A stretch of DNA of 63,086 bases from CAZKRU01 sp964555235. GTDB lineage: Bacteria > Verrucomicrobiota > Verrucomicrobiia > Methylacidiphilales > CAMAQI01. Below the pieces are notes generated by a model. That model worked only from the letters and a program-made list of their open reading frames with translations. It made no database searches and was not told where the DNA came from. The stretch covers positions 1 through 63,086 of the forward strand of contig CAZKRU010000012.1 in assembly GCA_964555235.1 (NCBI GenBank), written 5' to 3'. Below are positions 24,360 through 33,143 of this stretch, in pieces. The position numbers and the translations under genes are program-made. The number at the start of each line of letters is the position of its first letter. The first letter of the stretch is position 1.

Positions 24360-26696
24360 TTATGCGACCCGCAATCGGTGTGCGGATTCGACCATATTTC
24401 GCAATGAAGGGGCCACTTCATCCCAATGCCGGGTTTTGAGGCCGCAGTCGGGATTGACCCAGAGATTTTTTCGGGCGATGACGGCTTCGGCTTTGCGAAG
24501 GAGATTTTCCATCTCGTGGGTCGCAGGAACACGTGGGGAGTGAATGTCGTAGACGCCTGGCCCGATCTCGTTGGGATACTGGAAATCGACAAACGCCTTG
24601 AGCAGTTCCATGTTGGAGCGTGAGGTTTCGATGGTGATGACATCCGCATCCATGTCGGCAATCGACTGGATGATGTCGTTGAATTCGGAGTAGCACATGT
24701 GCGTGTGAATTTGCGTTTCGTCTTTTACTCCACTGGCGCAGAGGCGGAAGGCATTGACGGCCCAATGGAGATAATGTGGCCCATCGGCTTGTCGCAGGGG
24801 GAGGCCTTCGCGAAAAGCGGGCTCATCGATTTGAATCGCAGCGATACCAATTTTTTCCAAATCGACGGCCTCATCGCGAATAGCGAGTGCGATTTGATTT
24901 ACGGTCACATCCCGGGGCTGGTCATTACGGACAAAGCTCCATTGCAAAATCGTGACAGGTCCGGTGAGCATTCCTTTCATGGGACGCTGGGTGAGTGTCT
25001 GGGCGTAGGCGGACCAGTAGGTGGTCATTGGTTGGGGACGGCTCACATCGCCAAAAATAATTGGAGGTTTGACGTAGCGGGAACCATAGCTTTGCACCCA
25101 GCCGTTGGCGCTGAAGGCGAATCCTTCCAATTGTTCGCCGAAGTATTCCACCATGTCATTGCGCTCGAACTCGCCATGCACGGGCATATCGATTCCGATC
25201 TCGTCTTGGAACGCGACGCATCGCGAGGTCTCTTTTTTGAGAAAGGCATCATAGTCCGTATCGCTGAGAGCTCCTTTTTTCCATTGAGCCCGTGCCGCTC
25301 GCACTTCCGCTGTTTGCGGGAAGGAACCGATGGTGGTGGTTGGAAAGGTGGGAAGCTTCAGCTTGGAACGTTGCACTCCTTGTCGGGAGGAAAAAGAAGA
25401 CAAACGTGAGAAATCAGAGGGCTTCACGGCGGCGAGGCGAGCTTTCACTGCGGCATTGTGAATTCGCGCGCTGCGCCGTCGCGAGAGCAGATCGACCTGG
25501 TTGGCTTCCAGCAAACGACGATCTCCCGTTCCTGCGAGAAGGTTGCGCAGGGTCACGACTTCAGAAACTTTTTCATTCGCAAAGGCGAGCCAGTTCTTGA
25601 GCTCAGAATCGAGCTTTGGTTCGTTTGCCAGGGTAATGGGACTATGTTGAAGGGAGCAGGAGGGGGCGATCCAAAGTGATTCCGGGCCGACCTTGGTGAG
25701 AGCCTTTTTTAAGACTTCCAAAGAATTTGAAAAATCGTTCTTCCAGATGTTTCGTCCATCTACAATTCCAAGGGAGAGAATTTTGTCGGACGGAAAGGCT
25801 GCCAGGAGTTTTTCGATTTCTCCCGCACCGCGTACCGCATCAAAATGCACGGCAGCCACGGGAAGCTGGAGCAGGATTGGAAGATTTTCACGCAATTCAC
25901 CGAAGTAAGTTGCGACAAGAAGTTTTGCTGGACCCGCAGCGGCTCTGAGTCGCGCATAGGATTGAGCAAACGCACGTTTCTGGACTTCGTTTAAATCCAA
26001 AGTGAGCGCCGGTTCGTCCAATTGAATCCATTCCGCTCCCTGTGCCGCCAATCGCCGAAGGATTTCTTCGTAAACGGAGAGGAGATTGTTGAGCAGGGAG
26101 AACCGGTCGAAGTTCGGGTTTTTGGAGTCCTGCACTTTACCGAGCGTGAGGTAGGTGACAGGCCCGAGGAGAGCCGGTTTTGCTTTCAATGCGAGCGCCT
26201 GAGCTTCGGCAAATTCATCAAAGACTTTCGAGGAGGAAAGGGTAAAAGAGGTATCGGCATGGAATTCTGGAACGATATAATGATAGTTCGTGTCGAACCA
26301 TTTGGTCATTTCACTGGCAAACGTGGCGCCATGACAAGACTCGCATCCTTCTTCCGAGTGGCCACCGGATTGGGTTGAAGGGCGTGTGCCGCGAGCAATG
26401 AGGAAGAGCGTGTCGAGATCGACGTGGTCTCCCTTCCTGTGAAATCGGGGAGGGACATTTCCGAGCAGGCAGGACAGATCGAGGGTTTGGTCGTAAAACG
26501 AGAAATCATTGCAAGGAACCCAGTTGATTCCGGCCTCTTTTTGTTTCAACCAATTTTGACGGCGCAAGGTTTGACCGACTTCCAAAAGTGCGGATTCAGA
26601 AAGAGTTCCTTTCCAATAACTTTCGGTCGCTTTTTTCAGTTCCCGGCGCTCTCCGATGCGAGGATAACCCAAAAGATGTGTGCCAATTGATTTCAT
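24360..26696 (-). CDS. metE: Cobalamin-independent methionine synthase
   Basis: A 778-residue enzyme that transfers methyl from 5-methyltetrahydrofolate-triglutamate to homocysteine, making methionine without B12. Two TIM barrels: the N-terminal half starts with GYPRIGERRELKKATE, and the catalytic half includes TTIGSFPQT and the zinc site, with His and Cys in THMCYSEF and a second Cys in NPDCGLKTRHW. Length matches E. coli MetE (about 753) with small insertions. It is divergent from a LysR gene of MetR type across a 91-base gap. The end lies 59 bases from a metal-efflux gene cluster; as MetE needs zinc, the adjacency may be meaningful. Confidence 0.95.
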   Translation of the reverse strand: MKSIGTHLLGYPRIGERRELKKATESYWKGTLSESALLEVGQTLRRQNWLKQKEAGINWVPCNDFSFYDQTLDLSCLLGNVPPRFHRKGDHVDLDTLFLIARGTRPSTQSGGHSEEGCESCHGATFASEMTKWFDTNYHYIVPEFHADTSFTLSSSKVFDEFAEAQALALKAKPALLGPVTYLTLGKVQDSKNPNFDRFSLLNNLLSVYEEILRRLAAQGAEWIQLDEPALTLDLNEVQKRAFAQSYARLRAAAGPAKLLVATYFGELRENLPILLQLPVAAVHFDAVRGAGEIEKLLAAFPSDKILSLGIVDGRNIWKNDFSNSLEVLKKALTKVGPESLWIAPSCSLQHSPITLANEPKLDSELKNWLAFANEKVSEVVTLRNLLAGTGDRRLLEANQVDLLSRRRSARIHNAAVKARLAAVKPSDFSRLSSFSSRQGVQRSKLKLPTFPTTTIGSFPQTAEVRAARAQWKKGALSDTDYDAFLKKETSRCVAFQDEIGIDMPVHGEFERNDMVEYFGEQLEGFAFSANGWVQSYGSRYVKPPIIFGDVSRPQPMTTYWSAYAQTLTQRPMKGMLTGPVTILQWSFVRNDQPRDVTVNQIALAIRDEAVDLEKIGIAAIQIDEPAFREGLPLRQADGPHYLHWAVNAFRLCASGVKDETQIHTHMCYSEFNDIIQSIADMDADVITIETSRSNMELLKAFVDFQYPNEIGPGVYDIHSPRVPATHEMENLLRKAEAVIARKNLWVNPDCGLKTRHWDEVAPSLRNMVESAHRLRVA

Positions 26697-26725
26697 GATG
26701 AGCGCAGCATAACGGACGGGGGGCT

Positions 26726-26760
26726 ATTCTCATAACGCATTGTTTTTAGAATGGTCATTC
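26726..26760. promoter_or_regulatory. Candidate MetR operator between metE and metR
   Basis: Within the 91-base divergent gap, GAATG-GT-CATTC (26749-26760) is an inverted repeat close to the LysR/MetR form GAA-N5-TTC, here with six central bases. A second pair, ATTCT (26726-26730) and AGAAT (26748-26752), overlaps it. A possible -10, TATGAT, for metR lies at 26769-26774. The position fits MetR-homocysteine control of both genes; the site itself is not proven. Confidence 0.35.
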
Positions 26761-26787
26761 GTTTTGTTTATGATAAAAATCCCCTTT

Positions 26788-27717
26788 ATGATCGAAATCC
26801 GTCATCTTCGAACCTTGATTGCCGTAGCGGAAACGGGAAATCTCTCCAAAGCGGGCCGTCGTTTGCATTGTTCCCAGCCGGCACTTTCCCATCAGATGCG
26901 GGCGTTGGAGGATTATCTCGGAGTGAATCTTTTTCAGCGCAAAAGCAATCCGTTGCGATTGAGTCCGGCGGGAGAGCGGTTGTTGACGGCTGCGTACGAG
27001 GTGGACAAAATCATCCGGCAGAGTGAACGCGATATGGCCCGCATTGCCGAGGGAAAGGCCGGACAGCTTCGCATTGCCGTGGAATGTCATTCCTGTTTCG
27101 ACTGGCTGATGCCGAGCATGGATGCCTTTCGTGAAGGGTGGCCTGAGGTGGAGATGGATTTGGTTTCGGGCTTTCACTCGGATCCGATGGGGCTGCTTGC
27201 GGAAGATCGCGCGGATCTGGTGATTGTTTCTCAGGCGAGGCCTCGCGAGAAAATCGTGCATCATGCGCTTTTCCGTTACGAAGTGTTGGGGTTGGTCGCG
27301 CGACAACACCCGTTGGCCCGCAAATCGTATCTCACGGCAAAAGATTTCGCAAAGGAGACCCTCGTGACTTATCCGATTCCGGATGATCGGATTGATATGA
27401 TTCGCGAAGTCTTAAAGCCCGCAGGGGTTGAGCCGCTCAGACGCAAGACGGAGCTCACGGTGGCCATTCTTCAACTGGTGGCGAGTCAGCGGGGCGTTGC
27501 GGCAATGCCGGGGTGGGCGGTTCAACCCTTTCTGGATCGCAACTATGTGACTTCGCGTCCTATTGGGAAAAAAGGGCTCTTCGCGAATTTATATGCGGCG
27601 ACCTTGGACGCTGTTTCAAAATCGGCTTATATGGTTGAGTTTCTTGAAACGATGCGAAAAATCAGCTTTTCGAGCTTGAAGCGAATTTCGCCGATTAAGA
27701 CTCTCAGGAACGAGTAG
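26788..27717 (+). CDS. metR: LysR-family regulator of methionine synthesis, MetR-like
   Basis: A 309-residue LysR-type regulator. The N-terminal winged helix is typical: IRHLRTLIAVAETGNLSKAGRRLHCSQPALSHQMRALE, in which the SQPALSHQ helix contacts DNA. A substrate-binding domain follows from about residue 90. I use the ATG at 26788; an in-frame upstream ATG adds a hydrophobic stretch foreign to the family. Divergence from metE and overall pattern point to MetR, which senses homocysteine and activates metE. The next gene, mreB, follows on the same strand after 134 bases. Confidence 0.85.
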   Translation: MIEIRHLRTLIAVAETGNLSKAGRRLHCSQPALSHQMRALEDYLGVNLFQRKSNPLRLSPAGERLLTAAYEVDKIIRQSERDMARIAEGKAGQLRIAVECHSCFDWLMPSMDAFREGWPEVEMDLVSGFHSDPMGLLAEDRADLVIVSQARPREKIVHHALFRYEVLGLVARQHPLARKSYLTAKDFAKETLVTYPIPDDRIDMIREVLKPAGVEPLRRKTELTVAILQLVASQRGVAAMPGWAVQPFLDRNYVTSRPIGKKGLFANLYAATLDAVSKSAYMVEFLETMRKISFSSLKRISPIKTLRNE

Positions 27718-27810
27718 GACTGGGTGGATTGCTCGCTCTCACATCTGCCGCTGGTAGTTCCCCGAAAGCATTAACACAAGGAATGGTGGTAGAGATTCTA
27801 GGAATTCCCC

Positions 27811-27839
27811 TTGACGCTCTTCCGCATAACCCCTACAAA
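27811..27839 (+). promoter_or_regulatory. Sigma70-type promoter candidate for mreB
   Basis: TTGACG (27811-27816), a 17-base spacer and TACAAA (27834-27839) match the primary sigma consensus well. Transcription would start about seven bases later, near 27846, leaving only a few bases before the mreB ATG at 27852 and no room for a ribosome site. Confidence 0.45.
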
Positions 27840-27851
27840 CGACAACAATTT

Positions 27852-28883
27852 ATGAGTTTTTTTTCCAGACTTTTTGAGAATGATATCGGAATTGATCTTG
27901 GTACGGCCAACACCTTGATTTATGTAAAAGATCGCGGGATCGTCCTTCGGGAGCCGTCCGTGGTGGCTGTACAACAGGGGACCAAGCGTGTGCTTGCCGT
28001 TGGTGATGAAGCGAAGCGAATGCTCGGCCGCACTCCCGGAAATATCATTGCGGTGCGTCCGATGAAGGATGGGGTCATTGCGGATTTCGAAATTACCGAG
28101 GCGATGCTCAAGGCCTTTATTTTCAAGGTCAATAATCGGAATAAATTCCGTCGTCCACGCGTCGTGATTGCCGTTCCCTCGGGAATTACCGAAGTGGAAA
28201 AGCGTGCGGTGAAAGATTCTGCCTTGCATGCAGGTGCACGTGAGGTGCATTTGATTGAAGAGCCGATGGCGGCGGCGATTGGAGTGGGGCTTCCGGTTCA
28301 GGAAGCGGCGGGAAATATGATTGTGGATATTGGAGGGGGGACCACGGAAGTGGCGATTATTTCCCTCGCGGGAATTGTTTTTAGTCGGAGCGTTCGGGTG
28401 GCGGGAGATGAGCTTGATGAGAGCATTTCGAACTACATGCGGCGCGCTTATAATTTGATGATCGGGGAGCGGACGTCGGAAGAGATTAAGATTAAGATTG
28501 GTTCCGCGTACCCGATGGAAAAAGAGACCAGCATGGAGGTTCGAGGTCGTGACCTTGTTGCCGGATTGCCGAAGACGTTGACCGTGACGTCTCAGGAAGT
28601 TCGGGAAGCGATGCTGGAGCCCATTTCTGTGATCGTTGAGTCCGTCAGAATTACTCTGGAGCGTTGCCCGCCGGAGCTTTCTGCAGACTTAGTGGAGCGT
28701 GGGATTGTGTTGGCGGGAGGCGGGGCCTTATTGCGAGGTCTCGATCGTCTTTTGGCGGAAGAAACCGGTCTTCCGGTTCATGTCGCCGAAGATCCTCTGA
28801 GCGCGGTGGCCGAAGGTGCGGGGAAAGTACTCCAAGAGTTCAAATACCTTCGTCGGATCGCGGAAGCGGAACGCCTGACCTAA
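27852..28883 (+). CDS. mreB: Rod shape-determining actin homologue MreB
   Basis: A 343-residue actin-fold ATPase. Conserved sites: IGIDLGTANTLIY (phosphate 1), VVIAVPSGIT, IVDIGGGTTEVAI (phosphate 2) and GIVLAGGGALLRGLD (adenosine). It forms membrane-bound filaments that guide lateral wall synthesis by the downstream RodA and PBP2. The ATG at 27852 gives MSFFSRLFENDIGID, the family start; an ATG at 27783 with AAGGA upstream would add 23 unrelated residues. It leads the shape operon mreB-mreC-mreC-mreD-mrdA-rodA. Confidence 0.95.
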   Translation: MSFFSRLFENDIGIDLGTANTLIYVKDRGIVLREPSVVAVQQGTKRVLAVGDEAKRMLGRTPGNIIAVRPMKDGVIADFEITEAMLKAFIFKVNNRNKFRRPRVVIAVPSGITEVEKRAVKDSALHAGAREVHLIEEPMAAAIGVGLPVQEAAGNMIVDIGGGTTEVAIISLAGIVFSRSVRVAGDELDESISNYMRRAYNLMIGERTSEEIKIKIGSAYPMEKETSMEVRGRDLVAGLPKTLTVTSQEVREAMLEPISVIVESVRITLERCPPELSADLVERGIVLAGGGALLRGLDRLLAEETGLPVHVAEDPLSAVAEGAGKVLQEFKYLRRIAEAERLT

Positions 28884-28904
28884 CCGACGCCCCTTGGGGG
28901 GCAA

Positions 28905-29735
28905 ATGGTGAACAGTAATTTTTTCACGATCACCCTGCTAGTGCTTGTGGTGGCCTTATCGGCTTCAATCCCCGGAGAGAAACGTCATGAGCTCCGCGTT
29001 GCGGTGACCTCAACGATTGCTCCGGTGATGCATCTTTTTGATCGCGCCTCGCTCGTTTCAGAAAAGGTGGACGAAAACCTCCAGACCTTGGAAAATGCAC
29101 AAAAAGAGCATGCTAGAGTTCTGGAAGAAAATCGAAAACAGGAAACAGAAAAGGATTCCTTGCTCGCCTTGGCAAAAGAAAATGAAGACCTGCGGAAAAA
29201 ATTGGGGTTTCGCCGGGCCAAGGCGTTTCATTTGCTTTCCTGTCATATGATTGGACGGGATCCTTCCAACTGGTGGAATAGTATTTTTGTGAATCGTGGG
29301 TCTCGTGATCATTTTTCTTTGGGTAAGATTGAGCCTGGTCAGGAACTTGCGGTAATCAGTCCCCAGGGAGTTGTTGGAAAAACGGGAGTCGTCAGCCGTA
29401 CGGCGACCGAGGTGATTTTGATTGCGAATGAAAATTGTCGCCTTTCCGCACGTCTGGAAAAGTGTCGCGAGCAGGGGGTCATTGTTGGTGAAGGATCGGT
29501 TCGCGAAGGGGAGCCCCGAACGCGGATGTTGTTTGTTCCCAAGGAGGCTGCGGTTGAGCTCGGAGAACGCGTTTTTACCAGTGGGTTGGATGGAGTTTTT
29601 CCGGCGGGGCTTCTTGTTGGAAAGGTTTGTGATACTCGGGAGGCGCTTCAAGGGCCTTATCGGGAAATTCAGGTGATACCCGCGTTCGATCCGGCGCAGT
29701 TGAGCGAACTTTTTTTAATTGTGGAGAGTCCATGA
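28905..29735 (+). CDS. mreC: Rod shape-determining protein MreC, paralogue 1
   Basis: A 276-residue MreC. A membrane helix (about residues 5-22) is followed by a coiled coil (about 55-105) and the two beta-domains of MreC, including RDPSNWWNSIFVNRG (about residues 117-131), ISPQGVVGKTGVVS and RVFTSGLDGVFPAGLLVGKV. MreC scaffolds PBP2 in the periplasm. GGGGGG lies before the ATG. A second, diverged mreC follows with an ATGA overlap. The two share the signature segments but differ substantially in the helical region. Confidence 0.9.
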   Translation: MVNSNFFTITLLVLVVALSASIPGEKRHELRVAVTSTIAPVMHLFDRASLVSEKVDENLQTLENAQKEHARVLEENRKQETEKDSLLALAKENEDLRKKLGFRRAKAFHLLSCHMIGRDPSNWWNSIFVNRGSRDHFSLGKIEPGQELAVISPQGVVGKTGVVSRTATEVILIANENCRLSARLEKCREQGVIVGEGSVREGEPRTRMLFVPKEAAVELGERVFTSGLDGVFPAGLLVGKVCDTREALQGPYREIQVIPAFDPAQLSELFLIVESP

Positions 29736-30541
29736 GAGAAGGATCCGGAACAACGCTCAATGTCTTTGTGAAGGTATTGGGGCCCATTGCGGCCCTGACC
29801 ATCGGGTTTCTCCTGCAGCGTGCTTATGCGTATTCGATCGCAGATCGGGTTCGGGTGGTCTTCGCGGATATGGACGAGGGACTTCAAACCATGAAATGGT
29901 ATCAGCGCGAAGTGGTTCGCTTGAAATCTGAAAATGTTCGGATTACTACCGAAAATACGTACTACCGGAATTTTACGCAGGAAAACAATCGCCTCCGGGA
30001 AATGCTGAATTTTAAAAATGCCTCCCCTTACAAACTTCAAGCGTGTCGCGTGGTCGGGCGGGATCCGGCCAACTGGTGGAACAGTTTGTCGATTAACGTC
30101 GGATGGAGTGATGATGCGGGGATTGTTTCGGATCTTCCCGTGGTAACGCCGCGGGGAGTGGTGGGAAAAACGGGGGTGGTCTGGCCATCCGTGACGGAAG
30201 TGATTTTGATCGTGAACAGCAATTGCAAGGTTGCGGGAGCATTGGAGACATCACGGGAGCGGGGGATTGTGGTGGGGGAAGGGGCCAAAGCGAAGGGGAC
30301 CCCTCAGGCAAAAATGAAATTTATCGCGCGCGATGCGCAATTGGGTGTTGGGGAGCGCGTTTTTACGAGTGGTTTGGGCGGCGTTTTTCCTCCAGGACTC
30401 TTTTTGGGAACGGTGGCAGAAGTCCCTCCGCTGAGTTCCTCGCTGAATTTCGGGCTCTATCGTGAGATTCGGGTGGATCCCGCATTGGACCTGACTCAGT
30501 TGGATGAACTCTTTGTGATCGTGGGGAGCCGTACGCCATGA
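29732..30541 (+). CDS. Rod shape-determining protein MreC, paralogue 2
   Basis: A 269-residue second MreC, in tandem. It has an N-terminal membrane helix (about residues 14-33), a helical segment (about 45-85) and the MreC core with RDPANWWNSLSINVG, VTPRGVVGKTGVV and RVFTSGLGGVFPPGLFLGTV. The start overlaps the first mreC stop; its own stop overlaps mreD in the same way, so the set is translationally coupled. Both copies look intact, suggesting that the two proteins have separate or heteromeric roles in the elongasome rather than one being a relic. Confidence 0.88.
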   Translation: MREGSGTTLNVFVKVLGPIAALTIGFLLQRAYAYSIADRVRVVFADMDEGLQTMKWYQREVVRLKSENVRITTENTYYRNFTQENNRLREMLNFKNASPYKLQACRVVGRDPANWWNSLSINVGWSDDAGIVSDLPVVTPRGVVGKTGVVWPSVTEVILIVNSNCKVAGALETSRERGIVVGEGAKAKGTPQAKMKFIARDAQLGVGERVFTSGLGGVFPPGLFLGTVAEVPPLSSSLNFGLYREIRVDPALDLTQLDELFVIVGSRTP

Positions 30542-31059
30542 CGGTGGTGGTCATCTTTTTAGGGCTGGTGGGTCTGGTAACTCAGATGCTTCTTCCGAGT
30601 TGGGCGCGTTTTTTTGATATTGAGCCGAACTTTCCCGTACTCGCGGTCATTTACGCTTCGTTTGCCCTGCGCAATCGGAATGTGGTGATCGTTTGTATTG
30701 TCATGGGATTGTGTCTGGATCTTCTTTCACCGCAACGGTTGGGGCTCAGTATTCTATCGCTCGGGATGGTGGCTCTTTTGATGTTCAGTCAGCGTCGAGC
30801 GATTGCGGCCGAGCGGTGGGAATATCGGATGGTCTTGATTCTGGCGGGAACTTATTTTTATCTCATGATCGACTATCTGCTTTATTCGCTTCAGATGCAG
30901 CGATGGGATTGGCCGGCAACCTTGTGGGGTCGAATGCTTTATCCTTCACTACTGAATGCAGTGCTCGGTATTCTGCTTTTCAGCATTGCGAATCACTTGG
31001 GGGCCGCGCTTGGGCTGATTGCGCCACGTAGCTTTACGGAGGAATATGCTCGAACATGA
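30538..31059 (+). CDS. mreD: Rod shape-determining protein MreD
   Basis: A 173-residue hydrophobic protein with five or so membrane helices, the expected size and topology of MreD. Weak but characteristic features are an early FFDIEPNFPVLAVIYASFALR and a conserved acidic membrane position in YFYLMIDYLLYSLQ. It bridges MreC and the wall synthases in the inner membrane. The ATG overlaps the second mreC stop. Its end overlaps mrdA by 14 bases. Sequence conservation in MreD is low, so position in the operon carries much of the call. Confidence 0.85.
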   Translation: MTVVVIFLGLVGLVTQMLLPSWARFFDIEPNFPVLAVIYASFALRNRNVVIVCIVMGLCLDLLSPQRLGLSILSLGMVALLMFSQRRAIAAERWEYRMVLILAGTYFYLMIDYLLYSLQMQRWDWPATLWGRMLYPSLLNAVLGILLFSIANHLGAALGLIAPRSFTEEYART

Positions 31060-33136
31060 CCTCCACGCCCGGCGAACCCGCCAGCTGATTTTAGGCACCG
31101 GTTTGGCCTTTGCGATCGGGTACCTGATTTTTGCACTCTATCAAGTTCAAGTGGCAAGTGGAGAGACCTATCGCGACAAGCTCCGGAGTCAAACCACTGT
31201 GGCGATTCGGCTTTCTCCGGCACGTGGGGCCATTGTGGATCGAAACGGAGCTGCAATTGCCGAGAATCGCGCGAGTTTTGACATTGATCTGTATCTGGAA
31301 GAATTGAAGCGCCACTATTCGCGAGAACATCGAGGGGGACTTCCCAAAATCACCATCACCAAAAAGCGCAAAGGAAAAGTCATCACGGAAAAAGAGACGG
31401 ATATTGTCAAAATCGTTTACGACAGTATCGAGCCCTTGAACAAAAGTCTTGGAATGACGATAAAACCGGACGTGGAGGATTTGCGGACGCACTTTCGAAA
31501 TCAGCCGAGAATTCCGTTTCAATTTAAAACAGATGTCGATTTTAATACCGTGGCGCAGTTCTCCGAGCGGAATCTCGGAATTCCAGGAATTGAAATTGCG
31601 GCGCGTCCCGTTCGGCTTTATACCCACGGTGCATTTGCCTCTCACATCGTTGGTTATACGGGGAAGCCGGAAAGCAGTGAGCAGGTGGGGGACGATGGAA
31701 GTGAGTTTGAAACGGTTGGAAAAAAGGGAATCGAAAAAGTCTACGACTCGCACTTGCAGGGAAAGCCGGGAGGGCGAATTCTCCAGGTCAATTACCGTGG
31801 ATATATTATGGGGGAAGAGGCAGAGCAGCTCCCGACGGTTGGGAATTCGGTTTTTCTGACCATTGACGCGAGGATTCAATATATCGTCGAGGAAGCCTTG
31901 CGTGGAGTTGGTCGTGGCTCCGCTGTGGTGATGGATCCGAATAATGGCGATATTTTAGCCATGGCATCCGTGCCGAATTTTGATCCGAACATGTTTGTTC
32001 CAAAAATTTCCGCAAAAGATTGGAAGGAATTGGATGAGAATCCAACCGCACCGATGATCAATCGTGCATTATCCGCCTACGCACCGGGGTCCATTTACAA
32101 AATTATGGTCGCTTTGGCAGCTTTGAAAAGTAAGGCGATTACGCCCAAGACGGAGATTCACTGCGAAAGTGGGATGTGGATTGGGAACCGCGAATTCAAG
32201 GATTGGTATAAAGGCAGTCGAGGAAGCATCACCGTCAAGGAAGCGCTTCAGTGGTCCTGTAACACCTTTTTTTACCCTGCAGGTATTCGCACCGGGATCG
32301 ATAAATTGGTGGAAATGGGGCATCTCTTTGGGTTTGGAGAAGCAACAGAAATTCCGATTCCTGAGTCGACGGGCCTTCTTCCGAGCCCGGCTTGGCTGAA
32401 GGAAAATCGGAAAAATGAGCGGTGGTCTGAGGCTTACACGGCGAATTTTTCTATTGGTCAGGGATTTGTCACCGTCAGTCCGCTTCAAATGTGTGTGATG
32501 ATGAGCGCCTTGGCAAATGGGGGAACGGTTTATTACCCCCGTCTTATTTCGAAAATTGCCGACATTACCGGGGATGAAAAGGCGCTTTTCCCGACGCGGA
32601 TTCGCAGTCAGCTTGAGATGTCGATGCCGGATATTATGGCGGTACGAGAAGGGGTTCTCGCCGTGGTAGAATCTGGAACGGGAATGAAATCGAAAGTTCC
32701 GGGGGTGAAAGTTGCTGGAAAAACGGGGACAGCCCAGTTTAAAACGCGTCTGAACGGAAATATTGTTAGTGATCAGCGTACTTGGTTCTTAAGCTTTGCG
32801 CCCTTTGAAAAACCGCGTTACGCGATTTGTGTCTTGGTCGAAGGAGGAACCTCCGGGGGTGGAACGTGTGCTCCGATCGCGCAAAATATATACTCGCGTA
32901 TTTTTTCCATGGAGAATGGGGAATTGATTAATATGGCTTTCTTAAGTCCCGTAGAAGGGCATTTTCATGGGGTGACGGATTATGTTCCTCCCGCTGCGGC
33001 AGGGGCGGCAGTCCCTGGAGCACCTCCGGCGGCGACCGCGGTTCCGCCGACGGAGGCGGGAGCCGCTCCTGAAGTCGTAAATGAAGATGACGACGGACGT
33101 CATTCGCGTATCATGCCGAAGCGGGGAAGATTTTAG
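31046..33136 (+). CDS. mrdA: Penicillin-binding protein 2
   Basis: A 696-residue monofunctional transpeptidase of the elongasome. A membrane anchor (about residues 15-36) is followed by the dimerisation/pedestal region with the class B motif RGAIVDRNG (about residue 60) and the transpeptidase domain: SxxK in GSIYK (active-site Ser), SxN in SCNTFF and KTG in AGKTGTAQ. It cross-links lateral peptidoglycan with RodA. GGAGGA five bases before the ATG at 31046 is one of the strongest ribosome sites here. The C-terminus carries an unusual Ala/Pro-rich tail of about 50 residues, probably disordered in the periplasm. Confidence 0.93.
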   Translation: MLEHDLHARRTRQLILGTGLAFAIGYLIFALYQVQVASGETYRDKLRSQTTVAIRLSPARGAIVDRNGAAIAENRASFDIDLYLEELKRHYSREHRGGLPKITITKKRKGKVITEKETDIVKIVYDSIEPLNKSLGMTIKPDVEDLRTHFRNQPRIPFQFKTDVDFNTVAQFSERNLGIPGIEIAARPVRLYTHGAFASHIVGYTGKPESSEQVGDDGSEFETVGKKGIEKVYDSHLQGKPGGRILQVNYRGYIMGEEAEQLPTVGNSVFLTIDARIQYIVEEALRGVGRGSAVVMDPNNGDILAMASVPNFDPNMFVPKISAKDWKELDENPTAPMINRALSAYAPGSIYKIMVALAALKSKAITPKTEIHCESGMWIGNREFKDWYKGSRGSITVKEALQWSCNTFFYPAGIRTGIDKLVEMGHLFGFGEATEIPIPESTGLLPSPAWLKENRKNERWSEAYTANFSIGQGFVTVSPLQMCVMMSALANGGTVYYPRLISKIADITGDEKALFPTRIRSQLEMSMPDIMAVREGVLAVVESGTGMKSKVPGVKVAGKTGTAQFKTRLNGNIVSDQRTWFLSFAPFEKPRYAICVLVEGGTSGGGTCAPIAQNIYSRIFSMENGELINMAFLSPVEGHFHGVTDYVPPAAAGAAVPGAPPAATAVPPTEAGAAPEVVNEDDDGRHSRIMPKRGRF

Positions 33137-33143
33137 GAGAAGT

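Noticed and set aside
27729..27851. N-terminal extension of MreB from upstream in-frame starts
   Set aside because: The added residues have no counterpart in MreB, and a promoter-like sequence lies within the region.
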